Below are positions 41,210 to 51,109 of a stretch of 54,981 nt of DNA, in pieces (positions within the stretch are counted from its first letter, which is position 1; each line of letters opens with the position of its first letter). Position numbers and translations under genes: made by a program. The notes below the pieces were generated by a model, which saw nothing but the letters and a program-made list of their open reading frames with translations, searched no databases and was not told where the DNA came from. The stretch is taken from the NCBI GenBank assembly GCA_947586185.1, contig CANPXN010000017.1:1-54981 (forward strand), in the 5' to 3' direction. The DNA is from an uncultured Clostridia bacterium. GTDB lineage: Bacteria; Bacillota; Clostridia; Oscillospirales; Ruminococcaceae.

Positions 41210-44200
41210 ATGGGTGAGATCAGACTTGGCGATTTTTTGGAAGGCTATGTGAATTTGGCTGATGATGTGGCAAATGGTATGCTTTACCGTTTTACTTATA
41301 AAAATGATTTCAGCAGCATATCTTTATATGTAAGATTTTCAAGGCTGCTGTCTTTTGACGAATGTCTTGAATTTGAAAGAAAGCTTGAGAGAATATTCCA
41401 TGTTGAAAAAATAAATCTGTTATGCAGATACCAGCCTGAAATGTTCAGTATTAATTATTACAATGAGCTTATACTAAAGCTCAAGAGAAAGCTTGCAGTT
41501 GTAAATGGATTTCTTGACAATGCAGATGTGAGCTTTGCTGACAGCAGGATTTCAATTGTACTGAAAAACGGCGGATATGACCTGCTGATGAAGTCAAACT
41601 TCTGTGGAGAGCTTTCAAGGCTTATTAAGGAAGAGTTTGGTATTGATATTTCTACTGAGCTTAGCGGAGAACATAATGTAACTGATGAAGCATACGAAAA
41701 AATGATCAAAGAGGCTGCCGCAGCGATTCCTAAGCATACTGAGCAGATAACAGTGTCGGCTATGCCTCAGACAGCTCCTTCAAAGGGAGAAGCTCCTGCT
41801 CCAAGAGTTTCTTCTGCAAATATTTCAGTGTTGGAGCTGCCTTTTGAAATAGTGCCGGGTTCTGCACAGCTTATAAAGGGAAATCAGATCAAGGACAGTC
41901 CGGAGCGTATAGATTCAGCCGTTAAAGAACTTGACCGAAGGGTCACTCTTGCCGGAGATATTTTTGATGTTGGTGAAACAAAGCAGACTAAAAACGGTAA
42001 AACGATTCACACATTTTATATTACCGATTATACAGGCTCAGTAATGTTTAAGCTGTTTATCGACAATAAGAAAAATGATATTGCGGTGGACAAGCTTAAA
42101 AAAGGCGTAACTGTTGTTATAAGCGGTAATCTTGAATTTGATACATTTGCAAGAGATGTTTCAATGATCCCTAATTCAATTGTTGTTGTAAAGAAGCAGG
42201 AAAAAACAGACAATGCTGAAAAGAAACGTGTGGAGCTGCATCTGCATACATCCATGTCTGCCATGGACGCTGTTACAAGCGCAGAGGATCTGATTAAGCG
42301 TGCGCATGCTTGGGGTCATAAGGCAATTGCAATTACTGACCACGGTGTTGCTCAGGCATTTCCGGAAGCTATGAACACTGTGGAGGCTCTTGGTGATGAT
42401 GATTTCAAAATCATTTATGGCTGCGAGGCATATGTTGTAAATGATATTAATCCTATGAAAATTATTTCTGAGGACGACAAGAGAAGCGTTAATGATGAAA
42501 TAATAATCTATGATGTGGAAACAACCGGTCTGAATGTTGCTAAGGAGCGGCTTACGGAAATAGGCGCTGTAAAGCTTAAAAATATGCGTGTGATCGACAG
42601 TTTTAACATTATGGTCAATCCGGAAAAGCCTATCCCTGCCAAAATCGTAGAGCTTACAGGTATAAATGACGGAATGGTCGCAAATGCCCCGAAGGAAGAA
42701 GAGGCTGTTCGTAAATTTATTGAGTTTTGCGGAGAAAGGCCTGTTCTTGTTGCACATAATGCAAGATTCGATAATTCATTTATTGATGCTGTATGTAATC
42801 GGCATAATATTAATTTTCATTATACAAGTATAGATAGCCTTGTACTTTGCAAAGCAATGATACCGGAGCTTGGAAAACACAAGCTGAATGTTGTTGCAAA
42901 GCATTTAAAGCTTGGAAAGTTTGAGCATCACAGAGCTTGCGATGATGCAATGATGCTTGGAAAGATTTACATAGAGCTTATGGGACGGCTCATTAAAGAA
43001 AACGGTCTTGAAACACTTGACGAACTTAACTATAAGGTAAATAAGATAGATGTAAAAAAACTAAAGTCATACCATCAGATAATATTGGTTCGCAACAGCG
43101 TAGGTCTTAAAAATCTATATAAGCTTATATCCTATAGTCAGCTTGACTGCTTTTATAAAAAACCCCTTATGCCGAAATCCATGCTTTTAAAGCATCACGA
43201 AGGTCTAATTTACGGCAGCGCATGCGAGGCAGGAGAGCTTTTTAGTGCTGTTGCCGATAAAAAGCCCCATGATGAGATCGTAGAGCTTGCTAAGTTTTAT
43301 GACTATCTTGAAATACAGCCTGTCATGAATAACGAGTTCATGATAAGGAACGGAACAGTTGACAATGTTACTGATCTTGAAAATCTAAACAAGGAAATCG
43401 TTGCTCTGGGAGATGAGCTGGGAATCCCTGTAGTTGCTACCTGTGACGTGCATTTTATGGATGAAAAGGACAGTGTGTTTAGAAAAATCCTTATGACCGG
43501 AAATGGATTTAAGGATGCTGAAAATCAGCCACCGCTCTATTTGCGTACAACGGATGAGATGCTGGCAGAATTTCAGTATCTCGGCGAGAAAAAGGCATAC
43601 GAGGTCGTAGTTGAAAATACAAATATGATATCCGACTGGATCGAGCACGATGTAAGACCTATTCCAAAGGGAACCTTTACCCCTGACCTCCCGGGAGCGC
43701 AGGAGGATCTTGTTCGCATTACAAATGAAAAAGCAAGAAGCATTTACGGAGATCCGCTGCCTGAGCTTGTTGAAAAAAGGCTTAACCGTGAGCTTGATTC
43801 TATTATAAAGCACGGATTCTCTGTACTTTACATAATTGCTCAAAAGCTTGTATGGAATTCAGTTGACCATGGCTATCAGGTAGGTTCAAGAGGTTCCGTA
43901 GGTTCTTCCTTTGTAGCGTCTATGGCAGGAATTTCAGAGGTAAACCCTCTTGCACCTCATTATGTCTGCCCTAAGTGCAAGCACAGTGAATTTATACTTG
44001 ACGGAAGTGTTGATTCAGGTTTCGATCTTCCTCCTAAAAAGTGTCCTGACTGCGGAACTGACATGAGCCGTGACGGACATGATATTCCATTTGAAACATT
44101 TCTTGGTTTTGACGGCGATAAAGCTCCGGATATTGATCTTAATTTTTCAGGTGAATATCAGAGCAGTGCACATAAATATACAGAAGAACTGTTCGGTCCT

Positions 44201-45556
44201 AAAAACGTATTCAAGGCGGGAACTATCAGTGCTGTACAGGCAAAGACTGCTTTTGGATATGCTAAACACTATCTTGAGGAAACAGGCAGAACAGCAAATC
44301 CTGCGGAAGAAAACAGGCTTTCTATAGGCTGTACAGGCGTTAAACGTACTACAGGACAGCATCCTGGAGGAATGGTCGTTGTGCCGAACGATTATGAGGT
44401 CTATGACTTTACTCCGGTCCAGCATCCTGCCGATTCTCCGGATTCAGACGTTGTTACAACGCATTTTGATTTCCATTCCCTGCATGATACAATTTTAAAG
44501 CTTGACGAGTTGGGGCATGTTGTTCCTACATTGTACAAGCATCTTGAAGATATGACGGGTATTGAAATTAAAGATGTTCCTACCTCTGACCCCAATGTTA
44601 TAAAAATGTGTACTTCTGCTGAGGTGCTGGGAGTTACTGCCGAGGAGATATACTGTCCGACGGGAAGTCTTGGTATCCCTGAAATGGGAACCGGATTTAC
44701 TATACAGATGCTTCTTGATGCAAAGCCTACCAAGTTTGGTGATTTTCTACAGATTTCAGGCTTGTCACACGGAACTGACGTATGGATCGGCAACGCAAAA
44801 GAGCTTATCGAGAATGGTACATGCACGATTTCTGAGGTTATCGGAACACGTGACAGTATTATGACATATCTGCTGCATAAGGGCGTTGAGCCGAAGATGG
44901 CGTTTAAGATCATGGAGTTTACCCGTAAGGGAAAAGCGCCAAAGTTCTTTACGGATGAGATAAAGCAGATGCTTCTTGACCACGATGTTCCGCAGTGGTA
45001 TATTGACAGCTGTCTGAAAATCAAGTATATGTTTCCAAAGGCTCATGCTGCGGCGTATATTATAGCTGCTATTAAGCTTGGCTGGTTCAAATTATATAAG
45101 CCTCTTGAATTTTACGCAACATATTTTACCACGAGGGGCTCGGATTTTGATATTGATACCGTTACTCAGGGAATTACTGCTGTAAGGAATAAAATCGAGG
45201 AGCTGAAACAAAAGGGAAATGAAAAAAGCGCTAAGGAAAAGGATACCTATGACCTTTTGCTCATTATAAATGAGATGATGTCCAGAGGCTATGACTTCCT
45301 GCCGGTTGACATTTATAATTCCCATGCAACTAAATATCTTATAGAGGATGGAAAAATAAGAATACCATTCGGCGCTATTTCCGGCGTAGGGGAGGGTGCT
45401 GCGGTTAAGCTATACGAGGCTGCACAGAAAAAAGATTACATTTCCATTGAGGAGCTTCAAACTAAAAGCGGCGCTTCAAAAACAATAATGGAAGCTCTTG
45501 AAAAAATGGGCGCATTTGGAAATTTACCGAAAACAAGTCAGATGTTGCTGTTTTAG
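41210..45556 (+). CDS. polC: DNA polymerase III, PolC type
   Basis: A 1448-residue replicative polymerase typical of Firmicutes. Order: N-terminal domain, OB fold (~240-335), PHP domain (starting HLHTSMSAMDA, ~344) split by a DEDD 3'-5' exonuclease (IIIYDVETTGLN, ~430-600), a four-Cys zinc site (CPKCKH … CPDCGTD, ~922-948), the palm with PDIDLNFSGEYQ (~970-982), fingers, and a C-terminal HhH region. Length is normal. It is the last gene of the conserved run that starts at pyrH. Confidence 0.97.
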   Translation: MGEIRLGDFLEGYVNLADDVANGMLYRFTYKNDFSSISLYVRFSRLLSFDECLEFERKLERIFHVEKINLLCRYQPEMFSINYYNELILKLKRKLAVVNGFLDNADVSFADSRISIVLKNGGYDLLMKSNFCGELSRLIKEEFGIDISTELSGEHNVTDEAYEKMIKEAAAAIPKHTEQITVSAMPQTAPSKGEAPAPRVSSANISVLELPFEIVPGSAQLIKGNQIKDSPERIDSAVKELDRRVTLAGDIFDVGETKQTKNGKTIHTFYITDYTGSVMFKLFIDNKKNDIAVDKLKKGVTVVISGNLEFDTFARDVSMIPNSIVVVKKQEKTDNAEKKRVELHLHTSMSAMDAVTSAEDLIKRAHAWGHKAIAITDHGVAQAFPEAMNTVEALGDDDFKIIYGCEAYVVNDINPMKIISEDDKRSVNDEIIIYDVETTGLNVAKERLTEIGAVKLKNMRVIDSFNIMVNPEKPIPAKIVELTGINDGMVANAPKEEEAVRKFIEFCGERPVLVAHNARFDNSFIDAVCNRHNINFHYTSIDSLVLCKAMIPELGKHKLNVVAKHLKLGKFEHHRACDDAMMLGKIYIELMGRLIKENGLETLDELNYKVNKIDVKKLKSYHQIILVRNSVGLKNLYKLISYSQLDCFYKKPLMPKSMLLKHHEGLIYGSACEAGELFSAVADKKPHDEIVELAKFYDYLEIQPVMNNEFMIRNGTVDNVTDLENLNKEIVALGDELGIPVVATCDVHFMDEKDSVFRKILMTGNGFKDAENQPPLYLRTTDEMLAEFQYLGEKKAYEVVVENTNMISDWIEHDVRPIPKGTFTPDLPGAQEDLVRITNEKARSIYGDPLPELVEKRLNRELDSIIKHGFSVLYIIAQKLVWNSVDHGYQVGSRGSVGSSFVASMAGISEVNPLAPHYVCPKCKHSEFILDGSVDSGFDLPPKKCPDCGTDMSRDGHDIPFETFLGFDGDKAPDIDLNFSGEYQSSAHKYTEELFGPKNVFKAGTISAVQAKTAFGYAKHYLEETGRTANPAEENRLSIGCTGVKRTTGQHPGGMVVVPNDYEVYDFTPVQHPADSPDSDVVTTHFDFHSLHDTILKLDELGHVVPTLYKHLEDMTGIEIKDVPTSDPNVIKMCTSAEVLGVTAEEIYCPTGSLGIPEMGTGFTIQMLLDAKPTKFGDFLQISGLSHGTDVWIGNAKELIENGTCTISEVIGTRDSIMTYLLHKGVEPKMAFKIMEFTRKGKAPKFFTDEIKQMLLDHDVPQWYIDSCLKIKYMFPKAHAAAYIIAAIKLGWFKLYKPLEFYATYFTTRGSDFDIDTVTQGITAVRNKIEELKQKGNEKSAKEKDTYDLLLIINEMMSRGYDFLPVDIYNSHATKYLIEDGKIRIPFGAISGVGEGAAVKLYEAAQKKDYISIEELQTKSGASKTIMEALEKMGAFGNLPKTSQMLLF

Positions 45557-45558
45557 TA

Positions 45559-45600
45559 TTGACTTTTTTGATATAATATGTTATTATGTTAACATGTTAG
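45559..45600 (+). promoter_or_regulatory. Promoter and palindromic candidate operator of the his operon
   Basis: TTGACT (45559-45564), 17 bp, TATTAT (45582-45587). Two overlapping perfect palindromes, ATGTTAACAT and TAACATGTTA, lie at 45586-45599 across the expected start site. The leader is too short for a T-box or attenuator, so repression by a DNA-binding protein (for example a TrpR-like HisR/YerC) is the likeliest control; the regulator is not in this window. Confidence 0.6.
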
Positions 45601-45630
45601 CACAGTAAAGTGAAAATTAAGGAGAATTTC

Positions 45631-46821
45631 ATGAAAACTAATGATTTGATTACTCCGGAGGGTACAAAGGACCTTCTGTTCAATGAATGTATTGTAAGGC
45701 GAAAAGCAGAAGAAAAAATTCACGGAATTTTTAAAAGCAGAGGATATTGTGAGCTTATCACACCCGAAATAGAATTTTTTGATGTTTTTAATCGGACTTC
45801 AAGATATTTCCCACAGGAAAATCTTTTTAAGCTTACCGATCTTAAAGGAAGACTTATTGTTCTCAGGCCTGATAACACAATGCCTATCGCAAGGGTAGTT
45901 GCTACAAGACTTAAAGATGCAGCTCTTCCGTTAAGGCTTTATTATAATCAGTGTGTGTTTACAATGGCTCCGTCACTCAAGGGTAAAAGCGCACAGACTG
46001 TTCAGACAGGTATTGAGCTTATTGGTTCTTCATCAAAAATGGCTGATCTTGAAGTAATCTCTGCTGCAATCGAAGTTCTTTCGGCATGCAGTGAAAAAGG
46101 ATTTTCACTTGAGATCGGCGATATAGGCTTTTTCAGAGAGCTTGTAAGCAAGCTCAGTGTTGATGAAGATCAGAGTGAAACCATACGCAAGCTTATTGAG
46201 GCTAAGAATTATCCTGCCCTGAATGATTTTCTTGACAAAATCGGACATAACGATATTACCCATGCCCTTAAAAAGCTTCCTCGTCTTTTTGGAGGGGAAG
46301 AGGTCTTTGAAAAGGCCGCTAAACTATTTTCTGATGAAAAAATCGACAGTATTTTAGCATCCCTTAAATCTCTATACAAGCAGATATCAAAAATCGCTGG
46401 AAACGGCAGAATTACCGTAGACCTTGGCATGGTCAACAGAACGGATTACTATACAGGCGTAATTATCAAGGGATACCTTGAGGGCTACGGCGAGGAAGTT
46501 CTCTCAGGAGGACGTTATGATAAGCTTATATCAGAATTTGGCTATGACGTTCCGGCTACCGGATTTGCAGTTAATATTGATGCTGTTTCACAGATAATAC
46601 TTAAAAATTCAAAGGCTCAGCCTAAATCCAGTGATGTGCTTTTATTTGCTGAAGAAGGATATGAAATGGAAGCTCTGGCATATGCGGGAAAGCTAAGAAG
46701 CGAGGGCCTTGTGACGGAGCATTCATTTGATAAGAATATTGAAGATGCGATTAAATATGCTGAGGCGAAAAATATAAACAGAATAGTCAGAGTCGGAAGT
46801 GAAATTACGGAGGTAAGATAA
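45631..46821 (+). CDS. hisZ: ATP phosphoribosyltransferase regulatory subunit
   Basis: A 396-residue HisZ, a histidyl-tRNA synthetase-like protein without the synthetase role that binds the short HisG and gives it histidine feedback. ATG 45631 follows AAGGAG (45619-45624) by 6 bp; the in-frame GTG at 45610 has none. Class II blocks: TPEGTKDLLF at the start, RPDNTMPIARV, and GGRYDKLISEFGYDVPATGFA. It precedes hisG with no gap, as expected for this two-part enzyme. Confidence 0.93.
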   Translation: MKTNDLITPEGTKDLLFNECIVRRKAEEKIHGIFKSRGYCELITPEIEFFDVFNRTSRYFPQENLFKLTDLKGRLIVLRPDNTMPIARVVATRLKDAALPLRLYYNQCVFTMAPSLKGKSAQTVQTGIELIGSSSKMADLEVISAAIEVLSACSEKGFSLEIGDIGFFRELVSKLSVDEDQSETIRKLIEAKNYPALNDFLDKIGHNDITHALKKLPRLFGGEEVFEKAAKLFSDEKIDSILASLKSLYKQISKIAGNGRITVDLGMVNRTDYYTGVIIKGYLEGYGEEVLSGGRYDKLISEFGYDVPATGFAVNIDAVSQIILKNSKAQPKSSDVLLFAEEGYEMEALAYAGKLRSEGLVTEHSFDKNIEDAIKYAEAKNINRIVRVGSEITEVR

Positions 46822-47451
46822 ATGTCAAAGCCATTAAGAATAGCCCTTACAAAAGGACGTCTTGAAAAGGATACCATCGGATTGCTTGAAAAGCTGGGAT
46901 TTGACTGTACTGCTGTCCGTGAAAAGGGAAGAAAGCTGATTTTGCCGATAGCGGATGCAAATCTTGAAGTGGTGCTTGCTAAAGCAAACGATGTTATAAC
47001 GTATGTTGAGCATGGCGTTTGTGATATGGGTGTTGTGGGCAAGGACACTATAATGGAGATGAGCGGAAAGTTTTTTGAGCTTGCAGACCTTGGATTCGGC
47101 AGATGCAGATTTGCGCTTGCTGCCAAAAAAGGAACTGATTTTTACGAGGGATATGGCGTGAAGACGATTGCCACAAAATATCCTAATGTAGCACGTTCAT
47201 TTTTTGAAAGTAAGGGAATGGACGTGGATATTGTAAAAATTGAAGGTTCAGTTGAGCTTGCTCCTCTTCTTGAACTGTCAAACGGTATTGTTGATATTGT
47301 AGAAACAGGTACGACCCTTAAAGAAAACGGGCTTGAAGTAATTGAGGACATAGCTCCGATTTCTGCAAGGCTTATTGTAAATACTGTAAGCTTAAAGCTC
47401 AGGCAAAAGGAAATAGAAAATCTTATAGGACTTATCGAGGAGAATCTGTAA
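46822..47451 (+). CDS. hisG: ATP phosphoribosyltransferase, short form
   Basis: A 209-residue short HisG, the first step of histidine synthesis (ATP plus PRPP). It lacks the C-terminal regulatory domain of long forms and depends on HisZ encoded just before. Blocks: RIALTKGRLEKDT, DVITYVEHGVCDMGVVGKD, and the PRPP loop DIVETGTTLKENG. Start directly abuts the hisZ stop. Confidence 0.96.
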   Translation: MSKPLRIALTKGRLEKDTIGLLEKLGFDCTAVREKGRKLILPIADANLEVVLAKANDVITYVEHGVCDMGVVGKDTIMEMSGKFFELADLGFGRCRFALAAKKGTDFYEGYGVKTIATKYPNVARSFFESKGMDVDIVKIEGSVELAPLLELSNGIVDIVETGTTLKENGLEVIEDIAPISARLIVNTVSLKLRQKEIENLIGLIEENL

Positions 47452-47452
47452 T

Positions 47453-48736
47453 ATGAAAAAGATATATGCAAACGGCAAGGACGAACTTGAATTTCTGAAA
47501 AGCCTTAAAGAGAGAAGCGGTGAAACAGACCGTAAGGTAACAGAAATTGTATCTGAAATTATTGCAAACGTTAAAAACGGCGGAGATAAAGCTGTTAACG
47601 ATTATACGCTTAAATTTGATGGTAGTCTTCCGGAATACTATGAAGTTCCGAGAGATGTTATTAATGACGCTCTTGAAGAAGCCGATGAGGGCTTTGTAAA
47701 TGCGCTTTTGGATGCTATGGAGAATATCGCTGAGTTCCACAATCGTCAGCGTGAGCAGGGCTTTACAGACTGCAAGGATAACGGCGTAATGCTGGGACAG
47801 AGAGTAAGAGGTCTTGAAAAGGTCGGCATCTATGTACCGGGAGGTACAGCAGCATATCCGTCGAGCGTTCTTATGAATGCAATACCGGCAAAAATTGCAG
47901 GGGTTAAGGAAATTATTATGGTGACTCCTCCTTGCAAGGACGGCTCGCCGAATAAGGATATACTTGTTGCCGCTGCAATATGCGGTGTGGACAGAGTATT
48001 CCTGACAGGCGGAGCTCAGGCGATTGCGGCGCTGGCGTATGGTACAGAAACAATACCAAAGGTAGATAAGATAGTAGGTCCAGGAAATATTTTTGTTGCA
48101 ACTGCAAAGAAGCTTCTTTACGGCCAGGTAGATCTTGATATGATAGCAGGTCCGAGTGAGATCCTTGTACTTGCTGACGAAACTGCAAATCCGAAATTTG
48201 TTGCAGCCGATCTTATGTCACAGGCTGAGCATGATAAGATCGCTTCTTCAATTCTTGTAACAACCAGCGAAGAACTTGCTGATATAGTGTTAAAAGAGAT
48301 CGACAGACAGGTTAAAGTACTTTCAAGAAAAGAAATAATTGAAAAATCACTTGAGGATTATGGTGCAATTATTATATGTGACTGTGAGCACTGCGCTGTT
48401 GAGATAGCAAATGCAATAGCTCCGGAGCACCTTGAAGTACTTATGAAGAATCCTACAGAATATATAGGAAAGCTTGACAATGCTGGTTCAGTATTTCTCG
48501 GACAGTATGCTTCCGAGCCTTTGGGAGATTATTTTGCAGGTCCTAATCATGTTCTGCCTACAAGCGGTACGGCAAGATTCTTTTCACCGCTTTCAGTACA
48601 CAGCTTTACAAAGCGTTCAAGCTATATTTACTATACAGAAGAAGCTTTGCGTGAAGCTCATGACGATATTGTTCTTATTGCTGAAAAAGAGGGGCTTACT
48701 GCTCATGCCAATGCGATCAAGGTAAGATTTGAATAA
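47453..48736 (+). CDS. hisD: Histidinol dehydrogenase
   Basis: A 427-residue zinc enzyme, oxidising histidinol to histidine in two NAD+ steps (last step of the pathway). Blocks: YVPGGTAAYPSSVLMNAIPA, GGAQAIAALAYGTE, DKIVGPGN, DMIAGPSEILV, and the signature with AEHDKIASS and the C-terminal H of VHSFTKRSSY. One base separates it from hisG. Confidence 0.97.
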   Translation: MKKIYANGKDELEFLKSLKERSGETDRKVTEIVSEIIANVKNGGDKAVNDYTLKFDGSLPEYYEVPRDVINDALEEADEGFVNALLDAMENIAEFHNRQREQGFTDCKDNGVMLGQRVRGLEKVGIYVPGGTAAYPSSVLMNAIPAKIAGVKEIIMVTPPCKDGSPNKDILVAAAICGVDRVFLTGGAQAIAALAYGTETIPKVDKIVGPGNIFVATAKKLLYGQVDLDMIAGPSEILVLADETANPKFVAADLMSQAEHDKIASSILVTTSEELADIVLKEIDRQVKVLSRKEIIEKSLEDYGAIIICDCEHCAVEIANAIAPEHLEVLMKNPTEYIGKLDNAGSVFLGQYASEPLGDYFAGPNHVLPTSGTARFFSPLSVHSFTKRSSYIYYTEEALREAHDDIVLIAEKEGLTAHANAIKVRFE

Positions 48737-48846
48737 TTTAAAAGCCTCGCACATTTGCTCACTGCATTCACTATGTGCTTATCGGCAAATAGTAAACGCC
48801 AAATTAATTTGTCATTTACTATATCTTTTTGAAAGGAATGAGTAAC
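48737..48846 (+). other. Internal his spacer with two hairpins
   Basis: The largest gap in the operon (110 bp). GCACAT … ATGTGC (~48749-48779) and ATAGTAAA … TTTACTAT (~48789-48822) can fold. No T-run follows. It may be an RNA processing or stability site. Confidence 0.4.
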
Positions 48847-49923
48847 ATGAACGCTTGTTCATTTGAAAACAATATTAGGCGTGTTGAACCCTATGTACCT
48901 GGAGAGCAGCCAAAGGAAAGAAATATCATAAAGCTTAATACAAATGAAAATCCATATCCGCCTTCTCCAAAGGTTAAGGAGGCTCTTGAAAGCTTTTCAT
49001 ATTCAGATATGAGGCTTTATCCGGATACGTCTTCCGAAGAGCTTGTAAGAGCTCTTGCCGCAAGGTATCACGTCAAGGAGTCGCAAATTTTTGTTGGAGT
49101 AGGCTCCGATGATGTAATATCAATGGCATTTCTGACCTTTTTTAATTCTCAGAAGCCTATATTGTTTCCTGACATAACCTATTCTTTTTATGACGTATGG
49201 GCAGGCGTTTACAGAATACCTTACGAATGTAAGGCTCTTGATGAAAATTTCAGAATAAAGGCTGAGGACTATAAATGTGAAAACGGCGGGATAATTTTCC
49301 CGAATCCGAATGCCCCGACCGGAGTTTATGAAGATCCGGAAATGATAGAGGATATAATAAAGGCTAACCCAAATTCTGTTGTTATAATAGATGAGGCATA
49401 CATTGATTTTGGAGGAAAGAGCTGTATTTCACTTGTTGACAAGTATGATAATCTCTTGATAATTCAGACTTTTTCAAAATCACGTTCCCTTGCCGGAATG
49501 AGGATCGGCTTTGCAGTTGGCAATGAAAAGCTGATAAAGTATATGAATGACGTAAAATTTTCGATTAATTCCTATACAATGAATGCTGTCACTCAGAAGT
49601 GCGGTACAGCATCCGTTCTTGATGAGGAATATTTTCAGGATACGGTTAAGCGTATTATAAATACAAGGGAAGAAACAAAGCAGAAGCTTTTAGAGATTGG
49701 CTTTACATTTCCTGATTCAATGAGCAATTTTATATTTGCAAAGCACAGAAGCGTAAGCGGAGATAGGATTTTCAGTGAACTCAGAAAAAGAAAAATTTTT
49801 GTGCGTCACTGGGATAAGCCGAGAATAGGTGATTATCTGAGAATAACTATCGGAACTCCTGAGGAAATGGATAGTCTTATTTCAGCGTTAAAGGATATAC
49901 TATCAGAAGGGAACATTTTATGA
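48847..49923 (+). CDS. hisC: Histidinol-phosphate aminotransferase
   Basis: A 358-residue class I/II PLP aminotransferase converting imidazole-acetol phosphate to histidinol phosphate. ATG 48847 is preferred, 9 bp after AAAGGA; ATG 48838 is too close. Blocks: KLNTNENPYPPSP, the VIIDEAYIDF loop, the PLP Lys (~211) in TFSKSRSLAGMRIGF, and HWDKPRIGDYLRITIGTP. It overlaps hisB by ATGA. Confidence 0.95.
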   Translation: MNACSFENNIRRVEPYVPGEQPKERNIIKLNTNENPYPPSPKVKEALESFSYSDMRLYPDTSSEELVRALAARYHVKESQIFVGVGSDDVISMAFLTFFNSQKPILFPDITYSFYDVWAGVYRIPYECKALDENFRIKAEDYKCENGGIIFPNPNAPTGVYEDPEMIEDIIKANPNSVVIIDEAYIDFGGKSCISLVDKYDNLLIIQTFSKSRSLAGMRIGFAVGNEKLIKYMNDVKFSINSYTMNAVTQKCGTASVLDEEYFQDTVKRIINTREETKQKLLEIGFTFPDSMSNFIFAKHRSVSGDRIFSELRKRKIFVRHWDKPRIGDYLRITIGTPEEMDSLISALKDILSEGNIL

Positions 49924-50501
49924 AAGAAGGATTTGTAGAAAGAAATACTCGTGAAACTAATATTCAGGTTGGCGTGACTTTTGACGGAAAAGGAAATGCT
50001 AACATCAGCACCGGTATAGGTTTTTTTGACCATATGCTCACAGCTCTTTCTGTACACAGCGGGATAAGTATGGAGATCACCTGTGACGGTGATCTGGATG
50101 TTGACGGACATCACACAGTTGAGGATACAGGAATAGTTTTAGGACAGGCTTTTTCCCTTGCTCTTGGGGATAAATCAGGTATTGCAAGGTATGGCTCCGC
50201 ATATATACCTATGGACGAGGCTCTTGGTTTTTGTTCACTTGATATAAGCAACAGACCTTATCTTGTGTTTAACGGCAGCTTCACTAATCAGATGATAGGC
50301 AGCTTTGATGCATGCCTTACTGAAGAGTTTTTCAGAGCCTTTGCTTTTAACGCTGGTATCACAATGCATTTGAACATGGTTTACGGTTTAAATGATCATC
50401 ATAAATGTGAAGCAATTTTCAAGGCTGCAGCCCATGCGCTTAAAGCAGCGATAAGGGAAACTGAACCGGGCGAAACACTTTCTACGAAAGGAAGTATCTG
50501 A
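49920..50501 (+). CDS. hisB: Imidazoleglycerol-phosphate dehydratase
   Basis: A 193-residue single-function HisB (no phosphatase domain). Manganese-binding blocks: GIGFFDHML, DGHHTVEDTGI and the second half GLNDHHKCEAIFKA. Start overlaps hisC. No separate histidinol-phosphate phosphatase gene is in this operon, so it must be elsewhere. Confidence 0.97.
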   Translation: MKEGFVERNTRETNIQVGVTFDGKGNANISTGIGFFDHMLTALSVHSGISMEITCDGDLDVDGHHTVEDTGIVLGQAFSLALGDKSGIARYGSAYIPMDEALGFCSLDISNRPYLVFNGSFTNQMIGSFDACLTEEFFRAFAFNAGITMHLNMVYGLNDHHKCEAIFKAAAHALKAAIRETEPGETLSTKGSI

Positions 50502-50503
50502 AA

Positions 50504-51109
50504 ATGATTGCTATTATTGATTACGGCGCAGGAAATATTTTCAGCGTTAAAAATGCTTTGGACTATCTTAAAATGGAGAATAAGCTTACATCCGATAAAC
50601 AGGATATTATTAGTGCGGATGCATTGATTCTGCCAGGCGTGGGAGCTTTTCCAAGCGCTATGCAGATGCTTGAAAGCAGCGGACTTATAAATATTATAAA
50701 AGATCAGGCGCTGAAAAAACCTTTTTTGGGTATATGTCTCGGTATGCAGCTGCTGTTTGAAAAGGGCTATGAATTTGAAGAATGCGATGGACTCGGACTT
50801 ATAAAGGGCAGTGTTGAAAAAATGATCGAGCCTAAGCTTGTTATTCCTCATATGGGTTGGAACAAGCTTGAGATTCAGCATGAAAATCCTTTGCTCTCAG
50901 GCCTTGATAAGGAAAGCTATGTTTACTTTGTTCACTCTTATAAGGCTGTGTGCAGCGACGAGAATATTTCTGCATACAGCACCTATGGCGGAAAAGTACC
51001 TGCACTTGTTACTGACGGAAAAACAGTGTTCGGCGCTCAGTTCCATCCGGAAAAAAGTGGTGATACAGGACTGAGAATACTCAAGAACTTCGGAGGACTT
51101 ATAAAATGA
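50504..51109 (+). CDS. hisH: Imidazole glycerol phosphate synthase, glutaminase subunit
   Basis: A 201-residue class I glutamine amidotransferase. Cys78 in LGICLGMQLLFE, and the His181-x-Glu183 pair in FHPEKSG complete the triad; GAGNIFS near the start is the P-loop-like block. It feeds ammonia to HisF. Overlaps hisA by ATGA. Confidence 0.96.
   Translation: MIAIIDYGAGNIFSVKNALDYLKMENKLTSDKQDIISADALILPGVGAFPSAMQMLESSGLINIIKDQALKKPFLGICLGMQLLFEKGYEFEECDGLGLIKGSVEKMIEPKLVIPHMGWNKLEIQHENPLLSGLDKESYVYFVHSYKAVCSDENISAYSTYGGKVPALVTDGKTVFGAQFHPEKSGDTGLRILKNFGGLIK

Noticed and set aside
45588-45630. T-box or His attenuator before hisZ
   Set aside because: From the expected start to the ATG only ~37 bases remain and no His-codon run or T-box core is present.
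46822-47451. Truncated hisG
   Set aside because: The 209-residue length is normal for the short form that works with HisZ, which is encoded directly upstream.
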